From the NCBI GenBank assembly GCA_021811385.1, contig JAJZPC010000019.1, positions 1-40,136 on the forward strand: a stretch of 40,136 nucleotides of DNA, in the 5' to 3' direction. The translations under genes were made by a program, and so were the position numbers. The notes beneath the pieces were generated by a model that did not search any database, was not told the DNA's origin, and was given only the letters and a program-made list of their open reading frames with translations. Each line of letters opens with the position of its first letter. Position 1 is the stretch's first letter. The stretch is from Deltaproteobacteria bacterium. Lineage in GTDB: Bacteria > Desulfobacterota > Desulfobulbia > Desulfobulbales > Desulfurivibrionaceae. Positions 25,779 to 35,386 of the stretch are shown piece after piece.

Positions 25779-26659
25779 GCAATCAGGTATCCTTTCTGCT
25801 CTATCTTCCCCAGCTCTTCCCTGACGATCTCAATGATGGCGCGCAAGGCATACCACTGCAAGCCAAGATCCCGGACATACTGCTGCAAAATCTCCCGGTC
25901 GGGAAGCGGCATGGCGACGTAACCATATCCCTGTTCAAACATGAGATAGTCGGAGATAAAGATTGTTTTCACAAACAGGCGGTGTTCTTCCCTGGCGCCC
26001 TCGGGATCATGATGAAAGCCTATGCCGTCGATGAGTTCCGCTGGAAAATTCCAGTTCTCGGCCAGCCCCTTGCCGACCAGACCATGGTCGTAGCCAAAGC
26101 AGGAATTTTCGCCGTCGGTCAAGGGTTGGGGTATATCCTCCAAGACCTGCACCAGATGCATGAATTCCCGGTGCAGGAGTTGATCTTCGACAATGACCCC
26201 GATGTCGTGCATCAACCCGGCGGCATAGGCATTGTTTCCCTTCTCGCCGAATTCCCGCCGGTAAATGGTCTTGGCAAGAAGGGCGACGCCCAGGCTATGG
26301 CGCCACAACTGCAACCGCGAATAGCCGCCGACGGGGGTGCCGCCACGGTAGAGTTCGCTCATCTTCTGGGTGAGGATGATTTCCTTGAGCGTGTCAAAAC
26401 CAATCCAGATCAGGGCCTGCTGGATATCGCCGATGGTCTTGGAAGTGGCGTAGTAGGATGAATTGGCGACCCGGAGAATCTTTGCCGTCAGCGGCGGGTC
26501 AAGCTCAATAAGCTTGATGAGATCAGAGGAGCTGGCGGTAGGATCGCTGATCAGGGACAATATCCCGCCCACCGTCCCTTTGATGGAGGAAAGGGTCGAG
26601 GTCTCGACAAGTTCCAGCAGACCGGCCAGGGAAATATTGGTTTTTTTCGCTCCATCCAT
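25775..26659 (-). CDS. HDOD-domain signalling protein
   Basis: Protein of 294 residues with a single HDOD domain (about 15-215): FDTLKEIILTQKM, LWRHSLGVALLAKTIYRREF, AAGLMHDIGVIVEDQ (HD motif present) and a second conserved His in GYDHGLVGKGLAENW. HDOD proteins are HD-like but usually non-catalytic, and act as scaffolds or effectors in regulatory pathways. The C-terminal 80 residues look helical. The close overlap with the CxxC coiled-coil protein suggests that they form a pair. The start is ATG at 26659 with GGAAGG upstream. Confidence 0.88.
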   Translation of the reverse strand: MDGAKKTNISLAGLLELVETSTLSSIKGTVGGILSLISDPTASSSDLIKLIELDPPLTAKILRVANSSYYATSKTIGDIQQALIWIGFDTLKEIILTQKMSELYRGGTPVGGYSRLQLWRHSLGVALLAKTIYRREFGEKGNNAYAAGLMHDIGVIVEDQLLHREFMHLVQVLEDIPQPLTDGENSCFGYDHGLVGKGLAENWNFPAELIDGIGFHHDPEGAREEHRLFVKTIFISDYLMFEQGYGYVAMPLPDREILQQYVRDLGLQWYALRAIIEIVREELGKIEQKGYLIA

Positions 26660-26705
26660 GGGGCTTCGCCTTCCGGAAAATTTTTAGCCTGCAATGCGAC
26701 AGACT

Positions 26706-27764
26706 TTACATAACCGGCGGTCCGACCACATCCCCCCGGCGGATCTCATGCCCGCTCCGTTTTGTCACCACCGCGGCAGCGGTATTTGCCGAAACCTTCA
26801 GGATCATGATTTCCCCGGATGTCCGCCCCTCTGCCTGATCCTCCCCCGCCACCGACAACAGATCTCCGGGCGCAAGCCCCTGATCCGCGCCGATATTCAG
26901 ATAGAGAATATCCTCGGGTCCGGCAAGCTGGCGCATCATATGAAACGCCACCACCGCCCCCTTGACGGAGACCGCCCCGGCCTGCGCCGGTCGGGCGGGA
27001 ACCGCGGGCCGTTCCGGAACCTGCCCAAGCATGTCATCGGTTCGCACCTCGGCATAGGCGCGCCGGATAACAGCCTCCTGCCGCGATGCATCGGAGGCGA
27101 CAATCTCGACAATGGCGATATCCGCCAACAGATGCCCGGGGCTCTTGCTGAAATACTCCAAGGACTCAACCTTGCCCATATCCCGGTACACGCCGAACTG
27201 CTGGCCGACCTGCGCGCCAGGGGCAGAGACCAAGATGGTCTCGCCGAGAGCCGCGCCCTGCCAACCCTGGCCGGTGCGCAGCACCTTTCCTTCCTTGGGA
27301 ATATCGTTGGTAACCATGCCGATCCCCCGGTCATAATACGGGCCTGGATCGATTGCCAGGCCCCCCCTGGCCTGCACACCGGCAAGAGGCTGATCTTTTT
27401 TCACCACGACGAGAGGCAGCGGTTCGGCGGTAGAAGCCAATCCTGCCCGGGCAAGGGGAGAAGATCCGGATTCCACCGGGCCAATACCGCTGTCCGCGGA
27501 CACCTCCCTGACCAAAACCTTTTTTCGCCCTGGAATCTTAACGATTTGGCCCGGTTTAATCAGGTGGGGGTTGACGATCCCGGGATTAAACTTCCAGATT
27601 TTCGGCCAGAGCAGCGGATCATTGAGATAGCCTCCGCTCAAATCCCAGAGGGTGTCCCCTTTTTGCACCGCATGGGTGGTCGTATTTTCAGCCAGAATCT
27701 CCCTGACGCCGAAGATTCCGCAGGCAGAAGCGATGATCGCCGCAGTTACAATAATTTTTTTCAT
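26706..27764 (-). CDS. LysM-domain exported protein
   Basis: Protein of 352 residues. Signal peptide MKKIIVTAAIIASACGIFG with a cleavage site near AENTTT. LysM domain (about 30-80): HAVQKGDTLWDLSGGYLND, WPKIWKFNPGIVNPHLIKPGQ, VKIPG. The rest has a Pro/Ala-rich stretch and a C-terminal part with ILYLNIGADQGLAPGDLLSV, typical of LysM proteins of deltaproteobacteria that end in a repeated GxxxGLxxGD fold. The start is ATG at 27764 with GAGGAG 7 bases upstream; an in-frame extension to 27821 is rejected. It probably binds peptidoglycan in the periplasm. Confidence 0.85.
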   Translation of the reverse strand: MKKIIVTAAIIASACGIFGVREILAENTTTHAVQKGDTLWDLSGGYLNDPLLWPKIWKFNPGIVNPHLIKPGQIVKIPGRKKVLVREVSADSGIGPVESGSSPLARAGLASTAEPLPLVVVKKDQPLAGVQARGGLAIDPGPYYDRGIGMVTNDIPKEGKVLRTGQGWQGAALGETILVSAPGAQVGQQFGVYRDMGKVESLEYFSKSPGHLLADIAIVEIVASDASRQEAVIRRAYAEVRTDDMLGQVPERPAVPARPAQAGAVSVKGAVVAFHMMRQLAGPEDILYLNIGADQGLAPGDLLSVAGEDQAEGRTSGEIMILKVSANTAAAVVTKRSGHEIRRGDVVGPPVM

Positions 27765-27796
27765 GGGATGCTCCTCTCGAACCGGACACGGTATAT

Positions 27797-27835
27797 AAAA
27801 AAACAGCCTCACCGGCCCCAAACGGTACGGCCGGT
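27797..27835 (-). terminator. Possible terminator between copA and the LysM gene
   Basis: On the minus strand, ACCGGCC pairs with GGCCGGT (27811-27817 and 27829-27835) and a run of seven T follows after about seven bases. The distance to the T run is longer than ideal, so this is tentative. Confidence 0.4.
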
Positions 27836-27894
27836 ACTATCATCTACGCAAGGTTTCCAAAAATTGTCAAGACGATGCTGCGGTTACCCGAATT

Positions 27895-30414
27895 TTACAC
27901 CGATGGCGGTTGCAACCGGCTCCCGCCCGGCGGGGTGAAAAAACGCAACCGCAGGGCGTTGGAGACCACGGAAACCGAACTCATGGCCATGGCTCCGCCC
28001 GCGATCATGGGGTTCAGGGTGGGGCCGCCGAAAAGGTGCAAAACCCCGGCCGCCACGGGAATGCCGATGATGTTGTAGATAAAGGCCCAGAAGAGATTCT
28101 GCTTGATATTGCGCATGGTGGCGCGGCTCAGGGAAAGCGCGGCGATCAGGCCGGAGAGATGCCCCTTCATCAGCACGATATCGCCGGACTCGATGGCCAC
28201 GTCGATGCCGGTGCCCATGGCAATGCCGACATCCGCCTTGGCCAGGGCCGGGGAATCGTTGATGCCGTCGCCCACCATGGCGACCCGGAACCCTTCCGCC
28301 TGCAACTCCGCCACCTTTTCCACCTTCTGATCCGGCAGCACTTGGGCAAAGACCTCGCTGATTCCAGCCTGAGCGGCGATGGCCCGGGCCGTAATCTCAT
28401 TATCGCCGGTGAGCATGAAGATCTTGATCCCCATCTGTTCCAGAGCGTTGATGGTGGCTGGCACTTCGGGCTTAAGCCGGTCGGCGATGGCCAGCAGCGC
28501 GACAAGCTTGCCGTCCGCCGCGCAGTAGAGCGCGGTCTTGCCCGCCCCGGCAAAGCCATGGGCTATTTGCTCAACCGCCATGCCCAGCCCCGTAACGTTC
28601 TCCTCCGCCATGAACTCCCGGTTGCCGAGCAAGATCTTCTCGCCCCGCACCACAGCCCGGATACCCCTGCCCGGCACCGCCTCGAAATGCGAAGGCTCAG
28701 CCAGGGTCAACCCCTTTTCCCTGGCGCCGTTGACAATGGCCTCGGCCAGGGGATGCTCCGAGCCGCTCTCGGCGCTGGCCACCAGGGAAAGAATCCGGTC
28801 ACCGTCCACTCCATCCGACACTGCCTGCACATCGGTCAATTCCGGCCGGCCATGGGTCAGAGTTCCGGTCTTGTCAAAGACCACGGCGTCGATCTTCTGC
28901 GCCATCTCCAACGCCTCGCCGCTTTTCACCAGCACTCCCAACTGGGCTCCGCGGCCGGTGCCGACCATGATCGAGGTCGGGGTGGCCAGCCCCATGGCGC
29001 AGGGACAGGCAATGACCAGCACGGCGATAAAGATCCGCAAGGCAAAGGGGAACTCGGCCTGCCCGAGAAAATACCAGGACAAACCGGCGAGAATGGCAAG
29101 GACAATGACGGTGGGCACGAAATAAAGGCTGATGCGGTCCGCCAGATTGGCGATGGGCGCCTTGGAGCCCTGGGCCTCGCGGACCATGGTGATGATCCGG
29201 GCCAACACCGTGTCCTGCCCCACCTTCTCGGCCCGCATCTGTAATAGGCCATTCTTGTTCAGGGTGGCGCCCACCACCGGATCGCCGACCTCCTTGGAAA
29301 CCGGCAGGGATTCGCCGGTGAGCATGGACTCGTCCACACTGGAGCGCCCCTTGACCACCGAGCCATCCACCGGGATGCGCTCGCCCGGCTTGACCAGCAG
29401 GATGTCGCCCTTCTCGATCTCCGCCACCGGAATCCGTTTCTGCTCGTCATTGACAACAAGGGTAGCCTCCTCCGGCGCCAGGGCCATGAGCTGACGGATG
29501 GCGTCCGAGGTGCGCACCTTGGAGCGGGTCTCCAGATACTTGCCCAGGGAAACCAGGGCGATAAGCACCCCGGCCGACTCGAAATAGAGATCCATGACCC
29601 TGGCCATGGCCTCCATGCCCAGACCGATCTCGATCAGATTCCAGGTGCTGTAGACAAAGGCGGCGCCCGTGCCGATGGCAATGAGCGAATCCATGTTGGG
29701 CGCGCCGCGCCACAGAGCCGGAAAGCCGAGCTGGTAAAAATTCCGGCCCGACCACATGATCGGCAGCACCAGAAGAAACTGGACAAAACCGAAGGTGAAC
29801 GGCGAGTGATGGGGGGCCAGAAACAAGGGCAACGGCAGACCGGCCATCTCGCCCATGGAAAGAAGCAGCAACAAAACGGCAAAGGCAAAAGCCGGATAGA
29901 GGCGCTTTGCCATAGCGGCAAGCCTGGCAAGGGCCTCCTCCTGTTGCCGCTCAAAATCCGAGCCCCCGGCCGGTCCGGCCAGATGGGCCGTGAAGCCGAG
30001 CCGTTCGATACCCTCCCGGATCTGCCGCTGGCTGACAACCTCTGGGTCAAAGACCACCACGGCCGACTCCGTGGCCAGATTCACCTGCATGCTCCGCACC
30101 CCGGCCATATCCCCCACCACCTTTTCGATCCGGGCTGAGCAGGAAGCGCAACTCATGCCGCCAATGGCCAGCGCCAGCCGGGTTTCCTTTTCCGGCAGCA
30201 CCAACTCGAACCCCAGCCCTTTGACGATCCCGGCGATATCGGCAAGACTGAGCCTACCACTATCCCACTCAACCTCCAGGCTCTCGGCGGCAAGATTCAC
30301 CGCTGCCGCCCGGACACCCTCGGTGGAGGCCAATACCTTTTCGATGCGGGAGGAACAGGAGGCACAATGCATGCCCCGGATGGAAAACCGCTGTTTTTCG
30401 ATTGACGGTGTCAT
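27895..30414 (-). CDS. copA: Copper-exporting P1B-type ATPase with two metal-binding domains
   Basis: P-type ATPase of 839 residues. Two N-terminal HMA domains with GMHCASC (C17, C20) and GMSCASC (C89, C92). Eight membrane helices with the ion-binding CPC (C470-P-C472) in [15 protein letters not shown]. Phosphorylation site DKTGTLT (D514), HP motif SEHPLAEA, and hinge [22 protein letters not shown] (given in parts: GDGIND is the key box). These identify a monovalent-copper exporter (CopA type). AGAGGG precedes the ATG at 30414. A small CopZ-like chaperone gene lies divergently 232 bp away, as expected for a copper-response locus. No CueR- or CsoR-type regulator is in the window. Confidence 0.95.
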   Translation of the reverse strand: MTPSIEKQRFSIRGMHCASCSSRIEKVLASTEGVRAAAVNLAAESLEVEWDSGRLSLADIAGIVKGLGFELVLPEKETRLALAIGGMSCASCSARIEKVVGDMAGVRSMQVNLATESAVVVFDPEVVSQRQIREGIERLGFTAHLAGPAGGSDFERQQEEALARLAAMAKRLYPAFAFAVLLLLLSMGEMAGLPLPLFLAPHHSPFTFGFVQFLLVLPIMWSGRNFYQLGFPALWRGAPNMDSLIAIGTGAAFVYSTWNLIEIGLGMEAMARVMDLYFESAGVLIALVSLGKYLETRSKVRTSDAIRQLMALAPEEATLVVNDEQKRIPVAEIEKGDILLVKPGERIPVDGSVVKGRSSVDESMLTGESLPVSKEVGDPVVGATLNKNGLLQMRAEKVGQDTVLARIITMVREAQGSKAPIANLADRISLYFVPTVIVLAILAGLSWYFLGQAEFPFALRIFIAVLVIACPCAMGLATPTSIMVGTGRGAQLGVLVKSGEALEMAQKIDAVVFDKTGTLTHGRPELTDVQAVSDGVDGDRILSLVASAESGSEHPLAEAIVNGAREKGLTLAEPSHFEAVPGRGIRAVVRGEKILLGNREFMAEENVTGLGMAVEQIAHGFAGAGKTALYCAADGKLVALLAIADRLKPEVPATINALEQMGIKIFMLTGDNEITARAIAAQAGISEVFAQVLPDQKVEKVAELQAEGFRVAMVGDGINDSPALAKADVGIAMGTGIDVAIESGDIVLMKGHLSGLIAALSLSRATMRNIKQNLFWAFIYNIIGIPVAAGVLHLFGGPTLNPMIAGGAMAMSSVSVVSNALRLRFFTPPGGSRLQPPSV

Positions 30415-30508
30415 GCGACCCTCTTGCTTGTTCTGCCTTTTCGCAGTATTTTAATCGCTCGAAAAAATCTTTATGCAGGAGACAAATTAGTTTCTACCAC
30501 TGAAAAAA

Positions 30509-30585
30509 CCATCACCCCGGCGAAAGCCGGGGTCCAGAATAGTAACAATTTGCCGAAATTACTGGATTCCGGCCTTCGCCCGAAC
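30509..30585. repeat. REP-like inverted repeat between copA and copZ
   Basis: A hairpin CCCCGG...CCGGGG (30515-30532) with GTCCAG on its right is mirrored, 28 bases on, by CTGGATTCCGGCCTTCGCC (30562-30580). Together they form an inverted pair of a type widespread in proteobacterial intergenic regions. It lies in the divergent copA/copZ region and could affect transcription there, but that is not shown. Confidence 0.6.
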
Positions 30586-30646
30586 TATAGGTCTTTCCCC
30601 GAGAAAATCATCCCTCAGCCACAAAAATACTCAAAGGAGCACCTCC

Positions 30647-30847
30647 ATGCCAACCATCCAAATCAAGGGTATGCGCTGCGGCCATTGCGCGGCCTCGGTC
30701 ACCACCGCACTCAACGCCATCGACGGCATCAGCGACGTGAATATCGCTTTGGACAAAGGTGAAGCCACTTTCAACCAGAGCAAGGATGTGCCCATGGCCG
30801 ACATCAAAAAAGCCATTGCAGCCATCGGCTTCGAGGTGGTGGACTAA
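30647..30847 (+). CDS. copZ: CopZ-like copper chaperone (HMA domain protein)
   Basis: Protein of 66 residues that is a single HMA domain: MPTIQIKGMRCGHCAASVTT with the metal pair C11 and C14 (GMRCGHC), then the beta-alpha-beta-beta-alpha-beta pattern ending IAAIGFEVVD. It should deliver copper to CopA or buffer it in the cytoplasm. AAGGAG lies 10 bases before the ATG. It diverges from copA. A related HMA of another metal cannot be excluded from sequence, but the neighbour makes copper most likely. Confidence 0.88.
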   Translation: MPTIQIKGMRCGHCAASVTTALNAIDGISDVNIALDKGEATFNQSKDVPMADIKKAIAAIGFEVVD

Positions 30848-30865
30848 GCCGGGGCGACAAAAAAT

Positions 30866-31132
30866 CTACAGCACCATGACCACCGACGCATGCCCCTTGA
30901 AAGCACGGTACTGGGCCTCGCGGTCCTCGGCGCTGACCACGACAAGCTCAACGTCCAAGCAGAGATACTTGCCGCCGCTGCTTGAGTTGGAAAGCGTTAC
31001 CAAACATTCCCGCGCCTGAACAATCTCGGCGATGGCTGCCCGCAGTTCCTCCTGCTCCCTGCCGATGATCTTGTACACCCAAGAGCAGGGGTACTCCAGC
31101 TCGACCTTCTGTTTGCAGTTATTCAGCAACAC
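30866..31132 (-). CDS. DUF493 (YbeD-like) protein
   Basis: Protein of 88 residues similar in pattern to the YbeD/DUF493 family: YPCSWVYKIIGREQEEL near the start, SSSGGKYLCLDVELVVVSAED in the middle, and a final hydrophobic MVL. The family is an ACT-like fold of unknown function; E. coli YbeD is a regulatory-type protein in the lipoate region. The start is GTG at 31132 with GGAGG 7 bases upstream. It converges with copZ at an 18-bp gap. Confidence 0.85.
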   Translation of the reverse strand: MLLNNCKQKVELEYPCSWVYKIIGREQEELRAAIAEIVQARECLVTLSNSSSGGKYLCLDVELVVVSAEDREAQYRAFKGHASVVMVL

Positions 31133-31270
31133 GACCAGCCTCCGTATTTTCTCTCTCCCACTCCACCGGAAAACGCGCCCAAAAACTCATCATACCAGAC
31201 CCACCCCCCTTCGCCAACACACAGCACATCCGAAGACCTCACAAGTCCCCACCCTCCCCACAAAAATAAG

Positions 31271-31300
31271 TTGAATTTTTCGTCCATATTCTGACATAGT
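31271..31300 (+). promoter_or_regulatory. Possible promoter for the exporter gene
   Basis: TTGAAT (31271-31276) and CATAGT (31295-31300) are 18 bp apart, 47 bp upstream of the exporter ATG, in an AT-rich stretch. The -10 box matches only four of six bases. Confidence 0.4.
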
Positions 31301-31346
31301 GTTTTATTGTTAATAATTATTTTGTCTTATCACTACTGCTACAGGT

Positions 31347-32678
31347 ATGCCCATGGCACAATTAAAAATTATCGCCCTTGCATTGATTGCCCTGCAACTC
31401 TCACTCGCGCCGATTGCAGGTGCGGCGGAGATGCCCGCTTCCTACTCCCTGGGCGGGCAGTACCTGGAACAGGGTAAATTCGAGGAAGCCTACACGGAGC
31501 TGCACAAGGCGTTTCTCCAGGAACCGGGACACCCGGACCTTAACTTCCAGCTTGGCCGGGCCGCCTTTGAAACCGGCCGATTCGAGGAAGCGATCATGGC
31601 CTACGAACGGGTTCTCCTCGCCGACCCCGAGGCCCAGCGGGTTAAACTGGAACTGGCCCGCGCCTATATGCAGATGGGTTCCCGCGAGGTAGCCAAGCAG
31701 TATTTCAAGGAGGTTCTCGCCACCAACCCGCCGGAACAGGTGTGGAAAAACATCGAAAAATTCCTTGCCTCCATCGAGGAATCGGAACAGAAACATTTTA
31801 TAAACGGCACCTTCACCCTTGGCCACGCCTGGGATGACAACGCCCGTTCCGCCCCGGTCAGCGACCGGATCTCCGCCGGGCTTTTCGAGTTTCAGCTCAC
31901 CGGACAGAGCGCCAGCCCCCAGAGCGACCAGATCAATAACACCACCCTGGTTCTCAACCACATCTACAAAAACGAAGAATACCCCTTCATGTGGAAAACC
32001 GCGGCGACCTCCTATAATTCCCTGTACCAGAGCCTGTATGACCTCGACATAAACTATCTGGGCTTGACCTCAGGCCCTGTTTTCCAGCAAGACACCTTCA
32101 TCTGGGATGTGCAGGCGCTCGTCTCGCACATTGACGTCGAACATGACCGCTACCAGGGCGCCTTTGGGGCCGCTTCGTCCCTGACCTACTTTTTCTCGAA
32201 AAATATCATGGGCACCATTGGCATCAAGGCCGAGGAAAAAAATAACTATGACGACCCTGACAAGGATGCGCTCAACCTCATGCTTTCCGCAGGTCCGGTT
32301 CTGCTGATCGATCAGAACCGGCTGAGCCTCCTGTTCAGCAAGGAGAATGAAAACGCGGATAACGCGGTCAACAGTTACAACCGTTTTGGCTGGAAGCTCC
32401 GTTACGACCGCTCCCTGCCCTACGATTTTGCCGCTTTTGCCAGCCTTGGCTACACCGTGACCGACTATGATGCCCAACACCCGTTCTTTTCTGTCTACCG
32501 CAGTGACGATATACAGGAACTGACTGCAGGGGTCTCCCGTCTGCTCTGGCAAGATACGGCCAAAAACCAGGCGCTCATCATGCAGCTGGCCCACACCTAC
32601 ACCAATTCGGAATCCAATATCGATCTGTACACATACAGAAAGAATGTAACCGAACTCAACCTGACCGTGAGTTTCTAG
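31347..32678 (+). CDS. Slam-like TPR plus outer-membrane beta-barrel protein
   Basis: Protein of 443 residues. Signal peptide: IIALALIALQLSLAPIAGAA (cleavage about 27). Residues about 30-140 hold three or four TPR units (SLGGQYLEQGKFEEAYTELHKAF; LGRAAFETGRFEEAIMAYERVLLADP; LARAYMQMGSREVAKQYFKEVL, cited as separate units), then the junction PPEQVWKNIEKFLASIEE. Residues about 150-443 alternate in beta strands (HFINGTFTLGHAWDDNARSAP, LYDLDINYLGLTSG) and end in VSF with a terminal aromatic. A TPR domain plus a beta-barrel in this order is the plan of Slam (DUF560) exporters, which move lipoproteins or soluble proteins such as TbpB and hemophilin to the surface. The length is close to that of Slam. 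Two cargo-like genes follow directly. Other TPR-barrel outer-membrane proteins are the alternative. Start could be ATG 31347 or 31353. Confidence 0.65.
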   Translation: MPMAQLKIIALALIALQLSLAPIAGAAEMPASYSLGGQYLEQGKFEEAYTELHKAFLQEPGHPDLNFQLGRAAFETGRFEEAIMAYERVLLADPEAQRVKLELARAYMQMGSREVAKQYFKEVLATNPPEQVWKNIEKFLASIEESEQKHFINGTFTLGHAWDDNARSAPVSDRISAGLFEFQLTGQSASPQSDQINNTTLVLNHIYKNEEYPFMWKTAATSYNSLYQSLYDLDINYLGLTSGPVFQQDTFIWDVQALVSHIDVEHDRYQGAFGAASSLTYFFSKNIMGTIGIKAEEKNNYDDPDKDALNLMLSAGPVLLIDQNRLSLLFSKENENADNAVNSYNRFGWKLRYDRSLPYDFAAFASLGYTVTDYDAQHPFFSVYRSDDIQELTAGVSRLLWQDTAKNQALIMQLAHTYTNSESNIDLYTYRKNVTELNLTVSF

Positions 32679-32746
32679 GAGCTGTAACTAAATAGCCATT
32701 ATAGTGCACTTGTTTTTGGACAACGGCTTAAGCTGCGAGGACCGTC

Positions 32747-34795
32747 ATGAAAAAAAACACCTCCTTTACGACCATCGCTCTGCTCCTTCTGCTCTGCCTG
32801 GCTGCGCCCCTCTCATCCGCCTACGCCGAAATCCAGGGCGTGGCCACGGTTGTCGCCCTCCGTGGCACCGTGGTCGCACAGGGCAAGGATGGCGCAGCTC
32901 GTAATCTGAGCCTCAAGAGCCAGATTTTCCAGGAAGATGTGCTCAAAACCGACAAAACCGGCCAGCTGCAAATCATGTTCACCGACAGCAGCATCATCAG
33001 CATGGGCCGCGGCAGTGAGATGAAGATCGCCGAATACCGCTGGCAGCCGGAACAAAAAGACGGCGCTCTCAAAACCCAGGCCAAGGAAGGCACCTTCCGG
33101 GTGATGGGCGGGGCACTGGCCAAGGACGCGCCCCAGAATTTCAAAACGGAAACCCCCACGGCCACCATCGGCATCCGCGGCTCCATGTACACCTTCAAGA
33201 CGACCAAGGACTCGCTCTCTGTCGTCTTTCAAGGGGGTAAGGGCATAGAGGTCTTCAACGAAATGGGCAAGGTAACCATCACCGCCCCAGGCTTCGGCAC
33301 CCGTGTTGTGCTGAACGCCCCGCCCGCAAAACCCTCCAAATTCACGGAACAGGACATCAAAAATCTCAACAGCCAGCTCAATGGCGGTAGCGGGAATGGC
33401 AACGGAACCACGGACAACGGCCCCACGCCTCCTCCCAACCCCCTTCCTCCCCAGCCGCCGCCACCGCCGCCTATTCCTGATCCCGAGCCCATTGGGTATG
33501 AATTTACTCTGCCCCCGCCTCCGCCATCCGACGGCATCTTTGCCTTCGAGGGATCTTTGGGCGGCATTTACACCGAGTCGGGAGTCACAGAATCATTCAC
33601 CAATGCCCTGTTCATGGGGGTGAACTGGCATAACCGCAGATTCCTTGGCGTGGCCGAGGATCCCACCGTTGACGGTGGTAACCCGATCTTCTTTTTCGGC
33701 TCCATGAACGGCTCCACGGTTTCTGATCTCACAATCTTTGGCATGGACAGTAGCTGGCCGAATTATTTTGAATTCATCCAGGGAAGTGGCGCTGGCATTT
33801 TTGCGGGCACAGCCTATGACTTTTTCGCTTTTGGCGCGAATGGACAAACCTACGACATAAAAACAGCGGCCCCCGTTGGCAGTTGGAACATCGCCGGCGG
33901 AGTCCAGCAGCTGTCTGGCGCCATGACCCCCGTTGCCCCAACCGGTACGGAAACCTGGCATGGATTCGTGGTGGGGCTCAGTGCGGATATGAACCCCGTT
34001 AATCCAACAGTCCCGGCCCTGTTCCAAAGCGGCACCCCGGACCAATGGAACAATTTCAACATGACGGTGAACAAGGATGCAGGCACCATCAGCGGCATCA
34101 TGAATCCGGGCAATGAACTCAATGATTCTTCGTACGACAGCATTTCCGGCTTGCAGGTGGGCGGAGATGTGACCAACTCGGTCTATCTCCGCGACGACGT
34201 CATGGCTGCAATCATTGATCCTTCCGGCTTGAAGCCCTATGGCAATTTCATGGTGGTAACCGGCCCGGAGGATCAATTCTCCAGCTATGTCACCTGGGGC
34301 TACTGGCAGATTGCTTACACTGATACCGGAACCTCCACCGAACGTATCATGGCTGCTCCTTTTTCTCTGTGGATTGCGGGCAAGCCCTCCACCAATTCGG
34401 TCATCAAGAGCGGATTCACAGGCACCTACAGCGGAGGTGCAGTGGGCACAAAAGTCGATGCCAATGGCGCCATGTATCTCAAAGGCACCAGCACGCTTAC
34501 TGCTGACTTTAATGCTCTCTACCCAATCACTTCCGGCAACATCACTTTCCCCTCAATCTCCTCCGGCGGTGTTACTACTTTCCCTGGCGTAACCCTGACT
34601 GTCGATAATACAATCAGCAGCATGACCGCCAATGCCACCTCAAATTCTTTTACCGCAGCCATTGCTGGCGGCGGCACCAGTGGCTCAATCAAAGGAGCAT
34701 TTTTTGGCCCTGCCGCCAATGCCGTGGGCGGCAACTTCTATTCCTCTGGCGGAGGGGTCCAATACATTGGCATTTTTGGGGGAAACAAACAATAA
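32747..34795 (+). CDS. FecR-domain surface protein with TbpB-like C-terminal barrel, copy 1
   Basis: Exported protein of 682 residues. Signal peptide ends AYA at residue 27 and lacks a lipobox, so it is not lipidated. A FecR domain spans about 30-155 (LRGTVVAQGKDG, TPTATIGIRGSMYTF). Residues about 215-262 are a Gly/Asn- then Pro-rich linker. The C-terminal domain (about 262-682) ends in a segment (about 555-682) with TGTYSGGAVGTKVD, GAFFGPAANAVGGNF and the final GIFGGNK. These match the pattern of TbpB-type 8-strand barrels (GxFYGPNAEEVGGxF ... VFGAK), the part of Slam cargo that carries the export signal. GCGAGGA precedes the ATG. It lies 68 bp after the exporter gene. The alternative is an unrelated beta-rich adhesin. 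A terminator follows. Confidence 0.75.
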   Translation: MKKNTSFTTIALLLLLCLAAPLSSAYAEIQGVATVVALRGTVVAQGKDGAARNLSLKSQIFQEDVLKTDKTGQLQIMFTDSSIISMGRGSEMKIAEYRWQPEQKDGALKTQAKEGTFRVMGGALAKDAPQNFKTETPTATIGIRGSMYTFKTTKDSLSVVFQGGKGIEVFNEMGKVTITAPGFGTRVVLNAPPAKPSKFTEQDIKNLNSQLNGGSGNGNGTTDNGPTPPPNPLPPQPPPPPPIPDPEPIGYEFTLPPPPPSDGIFAFEGSLGGIYTESGVTESFTNALFMGVNWHNRRFLGVAEDPTVDGGNPIFFFGSMNGSTVSDLTIFGMDSSWPNYFEFIQGSGAGIFAGTAYDFFAFGANGQTYDIKTAAPVGSWNIAGGVQQLSGAMTPVAPTGTETWHGFVVGLSADMNPVNPTVPALFQSGTPDQWNNFNMTVNKDAGTISGIMNPGNELNDSSYDSISGLQVGGDVTNSVYLRDDVMAAIIDPSGLKPYGNFMVVTGPEDQFSSYVTWGYWQIAYTDTGTSTERIMAAPFSLWIAGKPSTNSVIKSGFTGTYSGGAVGTKVDANGAMYLKGTSTLTADFNALYPITSGNITFPSISSGGVTTFPGVTLTVDNTISSMTANATSNSFTAAIAGGGTSGSIKGAFFGPAANAVGGNFYSSGGGVQYIGIFGGNKQ

Positions 34796-34834
34796 CCAGG
34801 GATACTACTATCCCTTCATAGTTCTTGACTTATC

Positions 34835-34874
34835 AAAGACGGCTGCCTCTTTTCCATGGCAGCCGTCTTTTTTT
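34835..34874 (+). terminator. Rho-independent terminator after FecR copy 1
   Basis: Thirteen-base arms AAAGACGGCTGCC and GGCAGCCGTCTTT close over a 10-base loop and continue into T residues. It separates the first FecR gene from the gap, so the second copy needs its own promoter. Confidence 0.92.
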
Positions 34875-35180
34875 CCTATTCGAACGAAAGAAACAGAATT
34901 CCCCCCCTTCCCAGGTGCCGTCCGTATTTTCCGAGACAAAAACCGCTGCACGTCAGGGTCAATTGATTTGTTCCTTATCCTCGATAAAAAAGTTATGCTG
35001 CCCGCTGCTCTTATCCAGTATAATTATGACGATACGATAGCTAGTTTGCCTTATTGCAGGCCGTATCTGGGCCAACCATGGCAGAGTCATCCACCACCGG
35101 CAAAGCCGGTGGCTTATTGGGTGAGCGCCTCAAAAGCGCCGACAAAACCGTGAGCCGCCCAAGGCGGCCGCATTCTTCGT

Positions 35181-35286
35181 CTCCCCCTTTAACAAAGGGG
35201 GACTGAGGGGGATTTAAAACACCGGAATCGTACAGTCCCGTCCGAAAAGCAAATCCCCCCTCACCCCCCTTTGTTAAAAGGGGGAT
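35181..35286. repeat. MITE-like element with C-rich inverted ends
   Basis: Left end (35181-35216) has CCCCCTTTAACAAAGGGGG then TGAGGGGGATTT. The right end (35251-35286) is its imperfect reverse complement, AAATCCCCCC...CCCCTTTGTTAAAAGGGGG. About 34 bases lie between. Each end can also fold alone. No coding capacity. It has the form of a miniature inverted-repeat element; similar C-run repeats are known in many genomes, but I cannot name it. Confidence 0.65.
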
Positions 35287-35386
35287 ATAAAAAGTACTCC
35301 GGTCATAGTGAAAGCCTGAAACACGACCGCCGAAAAGGTCAAACCTGTCTGAGTCCCCCGGCAAAGCCGGGGGTTTACCTTACGGA

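Noticed and set aside
26694-27938. A 414-codon plus-strand open frame over the LysM gene
   Set aside because: Antisense shadow of a gene with a clear signal peptide and LysM domain.
34519-34734. A short minus-strand frame in the FecR barrel region
   Set aside because: Antisense shadow over the conserved barrel end of a real plus-strand gene.
35181-35286. Possible CRISPR repeats because of repeated C-runs
   Set aside because: Only two copies, in inverted orientation, with no regular spacers and no cas gene.
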